NCBI GenBank assembly: GCA_006503475.1 | Contig: RSEH01000028.1 | Coordinates: forward strand, 124,001 to 188,000 | Length of the DNA stretch: 64,000 nt | Source: Stentor roeselii | Lineage: Eukaryota; Ciliophora; Heterotrichea; Heterotrichida; Stentoridae | Direction: 5' to 3' | Shown here: one piece after another, positions 59,942 to 64,000 of the stretch | Layout: the number at the start of each line of letters is the position of its first letter | Position numbering within the stretch: the first letter of the stretch is position 1 | Translations under genes and position numbers: made by a program | The notes under the pieces: model-generated | What the model was told of the DNA's origin: nothing | Database searches by the model: none | What the model saw: only the letters and a program-made list of their open reading frames with translations

Positions 59942-60370
59942 TCAAAATATACAGTGATACTTACCTATAGATAAAAAATCACAAGCATAATTTAATTTGA
60001 AATATTTAACAAATCCATTATCCAAGAACAAAAATTTATAAACTCTACAATTTTTACATAGAGTTTGATATAACTTGAAGTGAGTTGAGTAATTGTTCCA
60101 CTTGGCACATATACTTGACAGCAATCTAGATCAGAAAAGGTGCTTGATATATTCTAAATGGTTAGAAATGTGAAACATAAAACTATTTTAATAAATTAGA
60201 GGAAAAATAAGTCTAATGGTATCGTTTTTTAACAATCAAACCCCACTGTGGCTTTCCGCATTCATTCATCACCGAGTCAACTAAATCAACAGTGAAAAAA
60301 GAGTCGTTGTATCGAAGGCCAAGGATTTTAAATTTGGTCTCCTGCGATTTCCAGTAGTAATTCAAACATC
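59942..60370 (-). pseudogene. Decayed tandem copy of the MFS transporter
   Basis: DNA and broken translation align with the second half of the intact transporter at 58017-59594. Minus-strand FKILGLRYNDSFFTV and DSVMNECGKPQWGLI match FKVIGLQYGYNDTFLTVVG and SVMNGSNRPLWGLM. Next, FKLYQTLCKNCRVYKFLFLD then NGF matches VKLYGKDVGFKVYALLFLSN then GF, and KYFKLNYACDFL matches VYFIQTYVTLYL. Frames are shifted and stops interrupt the homologous stretch, so it cannot make the protein. Traces of the acidic loop may extend it to about 60560. Orientation and position indicate a tandem duplication followed by decay. The first half of the gene is not recognisable. Confidence 0.85.
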
Positions 60371-60624
60371 TTAACTAAATATGAGATAGAATTTTTGAAT
60401 TTAAGACAAACATATTAGGTTCTCTCAGGGGCTTCATTTTTTTTTTTCTTCAATATCATCTTCTATAGAAAACTTGATTTTATGAGATGAAGTGATATCA
60501 GATTGGTATCTAAATAATTTTTCTTTCCTCAACTATCTTCCTCATCTTCACTAGTATTCATAGTCAGTTTAATTTAAAATTTCCGACTGAAGTCGAAATT
60601 TCAAAATAAAGCACTCATTACTAG

Positions 60625-60762
60625 CAACTAGCAATTATTCCAGAAGGTAAACCTTATGATCAGGGCAGCATTATTGCTATCCTAAAGCGGTTAGATACTA
60701 TGAAAAGCTTACCCCAAGCCTTAGCCTATTCCAAAAGTATTTCAATAGATGATGATTCCTGA
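60625..60762 (+). pseudogene. Unidentified 45-codon coding-like scrap
   Basis: It is an open stretch between stops (TAG at 60622, TGA at 60760) without an upstream ATG, reading IIPEGKPYDQGSIIAILKRL and then DTMKSLPQALAYSKSIS. The composition is like a real helical protein. I do not recognise the family. It may be a relic of a duplicated gene end. Confidence 0.25.
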
Positions 60763-60967
60763 ACTTAATTTTAATCTTACATTGATGAAGCCTTAACCAA
60801 TATATAAAAAATCTCTAACATATTTTCTAGGCCATTTATTATACATAATCTTTTCCAGGTAACCTTAAAAGATATTCTTTTTCCACAACCCAGAAATTCC
60901 ACCCAATCCAAATTCATCAAATCTGATCTTAACCCAAATCCAACTAAAACATTATCAAAATTTATAA

Positions 60968-61723
60968 ATGAATAAGAATCGTCTTGACAATGGCTACAAC
61001 GACCGAGTAAGAAGACTCTCCGAACGTTTATCCTCAATGCAGATAACTCTTGACTCAGAAAGAACCTCGCGTTACACCGACATAGAAAAAAGACTAGACA
61101 ACTTAGAAAAAGAATTCTCAGACCTATCCGAACAATCCAACAAAAAATTCACTTTTCTCAAAGACAACATCTTAAAAATCGAAAAAAGAGTCGACGAAGA
61201 GTTCCAGTTACGTGACCAGTTTTTCCAGTCAAAATCAGCGGAAATCAACTCTTTTCAAGACGAAATGCAAGAAAGTCTTTCAAAGTACTTAAAAGGCAAA
61301 AAGGAAAACGAGTCAAAAATTTACAAAATCATTGAAGATAAGTTCGAAGGACTTAAATTGAAGTTGATTGAAGAAAGCAAAAATTTCAAGGAAAGTGAAG
61401 CTGAAGCGAAAAGTTGCATTGAACAAGATGTGCCGAAGTTGATTGAATTTGTTCAAAATTCTGTCGCTGAAAGGGTTGAAGTTGAAGCAGGACTTAATAA
61501 AAAACTTGATCATGTCATTGGAAATATTGAAAATGACTTGGTTGTTGAAACTAAAACAAGGGAAGAAACTGAAGAAGCTATGCTTGCTATGCTTCGTGAT
61601 GTCGTTAGTCGCATTAAGAATGATCTGGATATTGAAAGGAAGGAAAGGGAAGGAAGTGAGGAGACACTTTTGGGACTTTTAGAAGAAACTTGCGCGAAAA
61701 TCTCGAATATAACTAAATATTAG
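60968..61723 (+). CDS. SF-assemblin (striated fibre assemblin)
   Basis: A 251-residue, almost wholly coiled-coil protein. It begins with a short basic head (MNKNRLDNGYNDRVRRLSER), then the assemblin block LERLSSMQITLDSERTSRYT-like (LSSMQITLDSERTSRYTDIE), and keeps regular heptads to the C-terminus (KIEKRVDEEFQLRDQFFQSK, later VVSRIKNDLDIERKEREGSE). SF-assemblins form the striated, non-contractile rootlet fibres attached to basal bodies, so it should sit at the base of the cilia or membranelles. The length is close to the green-algal proteins (about 276). No intron is seen. The ATG is preceded by TTTATAA and a G-poor leader. Confidence 0.88.
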   Translation: MNKNRLDNGYNDRVRRLSERLSSMQITLDSERTSRYTDIEKRLDNLEKEFSDLSEQSNKKFTFLKDNILKIEKRVDEEFQLRDQFFQSKSAEINSFQDEMQESLSKYLKGKKENESKIYKIIEDKFEGLKLKLIEESKNFKESEAEAKSCIEQDVPKLIEFVQNSVAERVEVEAGLNKKLDHVIGNIENDLVVETKTREETEEAMLAMLRDVVSRIKNDLDIERKEREGSEETLLGLLEETCAKISNITKY

Positions 61724-61926
61724 AGTTTAGTTAATGGTTTAGAGAAATACTTGAAATATATAAAATTCTCTTCATTCAAAAAAATCATTCTTGATCTAGA
61801 ATTATTTTTTCATAAGATTTTACTTATCCTAAAGTAAACAAATCCAAAACAATTCCTCACCCAAAATAAACATCTTCAACTATAAACATTAAAAGTTCCC
61901 CATAACCCAGTTATAATTTTTTTCAA

Positions 61927-63246
61927 ATGAATTTACCATCAAAAAGACAAAGATTCACAGAGGAAGAACTAAAAATAATCCAAGAATTTTACAAAAGAGC
62001 TCCACCCCAGATGAGCCCTTCAAGTCAATTTAATTATTTCTTCCCTCAGCCGATGCAGCCCTGGCCGACTCCAGCAGTGGTTCAAGAACGGAAGCCAGCA
62101 TCGACATCAGAAAACCTGAAAAATTACATCACTAGAGCCTTTTCGAAGTGCCAAAGCGATGTAGAAAGGGACCTGATGGAGAAGCTCATTAAGGATGTTA
62201 TTACTCAGAAGAAAAGCACAGGTTTGTTTAATTTACAGGATTGGGATAGAACTGAACTCCCGTTATTGCCTCGTGAGCAGGTGGTAGTGGTTCAAACCCC
62301 GCTAATCGCTGTAAAAGAGGTGTCAAGTTCAAGTAATGATCAAATACAGAAACGTAAATCCCGGTTCAAGCAATGCGAGATCGAAGAAGACTCAAAACCG
62401 AAGACGAAGTCAGACCCGAAAGAAGAGATTCCATGTGACTGGAAGTTAGTCGGAACCTGCACCGACTATGAAAAGCCATATTTTCGACTTACTTCAAAGC
62501 CTGACCCGAAGACAATCCGCCCGGAAGGAGTTTTGAAGAAGGCTTTGGCGTATTTTAAGGAAAAGTGGAGGAAGGGAGAGATAAAATATGAGTACTTCTC
62601 AGAACAGCTCAGGTCCATCAGGCAAGACCTGACAGTCCAGGGCATAAGGAATAAGTTTTCTGTTGAAATTTATCAGGTTCACACTCGACTTGCACTTGAA
62701 GCTCAGGACATGGATCAGTATAACAGCTGCATGAGTCGACTCTTCGAACTTTATAAGGAAGGACTGCCTGGACGAGTACCTGTAAGAAAGATTTAGGAAT
62801 TTAAGGCTTATCAGATCATTTACTTCACTCTGCAGCATCTTTACATACAGCTTGAAAAATGTTTGAAGACTCTTACGGAAGATGAAAAAAAATCAAGTGA
62901 AATTAAACAAGCCATGAGTTTAAAAGCTGCTTTGATCCAAGGTAATTATCATCAGGTTTTTCAGTTACGACCAACCCTCCTCCATTGCGGTACATTTTTA
63001 ATCGAAATATTCGTGCCAAAGTTAAGAGCCTTATCCTTAATAAAGATCTGTAAAGCGTAACATAAAATTAGTTACATGCCAAGCATTCCAGTTGACAGTA
63101 TAAACATAGAACTGGGTTTCACAAGCTTCAAAGACGCTCAAACTTTCATAGTACAAAACGGTGGAGTGATAGAAGACGGTAACTTAATATGCAAAAGTTC
63201 CTTAGTAGGTTTGCGAAACTGCAAAATCCTTGAGTCCAAAAGCTAG
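61927..63246 (+). CDS. LENG8/Thp3-type SAC3/GANP domain protein
   Basis: A 429-residue protein (exons 61927-62781, 62797-63056 and 63072-63246). The N-terminal 170 residues are Pro/Gln-rich and basic. The conserved part starts at TCTDYEKPYFRLTSKPDPKT and IRPEGVLKKALAYFKEKW, continues with YFSEQLRSIRQDLTVQGIRN and VEIYQVHTRLALEAQDMDQY, and matches human LENG8 almost motif by motif (EKPYFRLTCAPDPSTVRP, MKSIRQDLTVQGIR, VEVYETHARIALE). Exons 2 and 3 supply the rest of the SAC3/GANP fold (QIIYFTLQHLYIQ, KAALIQGNYHQVFQL, YMPSIPVDSINIELGF). LENG8 and yeast Thp3 act with a PCI partner (Csn12) in nuclear mRNP maturation and splicing-coupled export. The match of exons 2 and 3 to the family proves both introns. 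Confidence 0.92.
62782..62796 (+). other. 15-nt intron, phase 0
   Basis: GTAAGAAAGATTTAG, with an in-frame TAG at its end. Splicing joins GLPGRVP to EFKAYQIIYFTLQHL, matching the LENG8 order NLPGNVGEFTAYRILYYIF. Confidence 0.95.
63057..63071 (+). other. 15-nt intron, phase 2
   Basis: GTAACATAAAATTAG. It begins inside the codon before a TAA and splices KICKA to YMPSIPVDSINIELGF, the last conserved block of the LENG8/Thp3 family. Confidence 0.94.
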
Positions 63247-63336
63247 TTAGTCATTAGTTAATTAGAGATAAACCATTCTAAACACTCAAAATCATTCTCC
63301 ATCTTATCCTCTTCCATCTTTAACCCCTAAATAAAT

Positions 63337-64000
63337 ATGAGTTCAGACACTCAACCCATCCCAGATTATGGCTTCGACGTCCGTAAAAACTTTAACCATT
63401 TCTACGACCTTAAACAAAAACTCTTAAAACTCTCCCAAAAACTCTTAACTGAAATAAAACAATCCACCAGCAAGCACCTTAAGTACTTAGAAGATCTTTA
63501 CAACTCTAACATTCCTCTTAAAGACCCTGCTGAATTACCACTTGACTTATCTGAACTTTCTCTATCTGTTCAAAAGTTCTTCGATGACTTTGGCTCAAGA
63601 GTGCGTCAAGAAGAGGAAGACCCTAGACGAAAAGAAGACTTAAGAAATAGTGAACTTCCAAAGATGGGCAAAGAAACTAGACCTGTGAATGAAACACAAA
63701 TTTTCATCAGTGGCTTGCCACCTATGTGCACGAATGAAGACCTTCATAAACTTTTTCAGCACTGTGGAGATATTGTAACAACTAGCGTACCGCCAGGCGA
63801 AGGACAGTCCCGCGGGTTTGGTTTTGTGACTTTTACTACCCCGGAGTCGACTCAGGAAGCTTTGAAGATGAATGGTTCAACTTTTTTGAACAAGTCGCTG
63901 AAGGTGCAGCTGTCGAGGCAAAAGACTGATAACTCTCGAAAGGTGGACAACAGGACTACAGTCTTTGTAGGTAACCTGAGTTTTTACACGAATGAAAACA
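63337..64000 (+). CDS. RRM RNA-binding protein, partial
   Basis: The frame opens at ATG 63337 (AATAAATATG) and runs past the right edge; 221 residues are visible. A helical N-terminal region of about 85 residues (NFNHFYDLKQKLLKLSQKLL) and a charged linker lead to a first RNA-recognition motif (about 121-195) with RNP2 IFISGLP and RNP1 RGFGFVTF. A second motif begins at TVFVGNLSFYTNE just before the edge. The tandem RRM layout with a basic linker (RQKTDNSRKVDNR) recalls nucleolin or SR-like proteins, but two RRMs are shared by many families. It lies 90 nt downstream of the LENG8-type gene on the same strand, and the spacer is C-rich and G-poor. Confidence 0.9.
   Translation, partial: MSSDTQPIPDYGFDVRKNFNHFYDLKQKLLKLSQKLLTEIKQSTSKHLKYLEDLYNSNIPLKDPAELPLDLSELSLSVQKFFDDFGSRVRQEEEDPRRKEDLRNSELPKMGKETRPVNETQIFISGLPPMCTNEDLHKLFQHCGDIVTTSVPPGEGQSRGFGFVTFTTPESTQEALKMNGSTFLNKSLKVQLSRQKTDNSRKVDNRTTVFVGNLSFYTNEN

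Larger units (their letters stand above)
59595..60967. other. 1373-nt spacer holding gene relics
   Basis: The left part (59595-59810) is G/T-rich and almost without C, the upstream flank of the minus-strand MFS gene. The middle holds the decayed MFS copy (59942-60370). Further right is a 45-codon plus-strand open scrap (60625-60762) containing GSIIAILKRLDTMKSLPQAL. The last 80 nt are C-rich and G-poor, as before other plus-strand genes, and end in TTTATAAATG. Confidence 0.5.

Noticed and set aside
1-64000. Search for transposons, LTR or viral relics, CRISPR, rRNA and snRNA genes
   Set aside because: No reverse transcriptase, transposase, integrase, capsid-like frame, terminal repeat, repeat-spacer array or rRNA core was seen. 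A small snRNA in AT-rich spacers cannot be excluded by eye.

Overview
The window looks like a piece of the macronuclear genome of a heterotrich ciliate, most probably Stentor or a close relative. Three observations support this. Every intron I can prove is exactly 15 nt, with GT at the start, AG at the end and an A at position 10, which is the published hallmark of Stentor and its relatives. Very long uninterrupted frames (2609, 2543, 1836 and 1525 codons) use TGG for Trp and contain no in-frame TAA, TAG or TGA, so the code is standard; this argues against Blepharisma, where TGA is Trp. The DNA is AT-rich and the genes are packed with almost no spacers. I see no transposons, viral relics, rRNA or CRISPR arrays.

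Layout. 0-7 kb: a partial helical-repeat protein (-), the adaptin-binding chaperone p34/AAGAB (-), a DYRK kinase (+), a small polycystin-like membrane protein (-), poly(A) polymerase (+) and an FN3-like protein (-). 7-16 kb: a short BLTP2/Hobbit/FMP27-type lipid-transfer protein (-) and three tandem multi-membrane paralogues that look AIG1-like (-). 16-26.7 kb: a hypothetical coiled-coil protein (+), tRNA-Asp(GTC) and tRNA-Glu(TTC), a CRAL-TRIO protein, a bromodomain protein, three proteins without recognised function and the CCA-adding enzyme (all -). 26.7-35.3 kb: a RING protein whose TGA stop overlaps the ATG of a 2543-residue IPT/Cys-rich multi-pass membrane protein (+). 35.4-48.6 kb: a CK1 kinase and a CAMK-like kinase (-), the splicing helicase Prp22/DHX8 (+), an 1836-residue furin-like Cys-rich membrane protein (-) and importin beta (-). 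48.9-56.7 kb: a giant kinesin-12-like motor (+). 56.7-61 kb: a gene-poor stretch with an MFS transporter (-), a decayed tandem copy of it, and unidentified coding-like scraps. 61-64 kb: SF-assemblin, a LENG8/Thp3-type SAC3 protein and the start of an RRM protein (all +).

The neighbours do not form a metabolic pathway. Recurrent themes are RNA processing (poly(A) polymerase, Prp22, LENG8/Thp3, RRM protein, CCA enzyme, two tRNAs), cytoskeleton (kinesin-12, SF-assemblin), kinases (DYRK, CK1, CAMK-like) and large cell-surface proteins.

The most unusual feature is gene packing: one stop/start overlap (ATGA), tandem gaps of 2 and 5 nt, divergent start codons 8 and 14 nt apart, and convergent stops 9 nt apart. 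Start codons usually sit directly behind a short AT-only box (TATAAATG, TAATAATG). In several spacers the sense strand is C-rich and G-poor before a gene and G-rich and C-poor after it, so base skew marks the direction of transcription.
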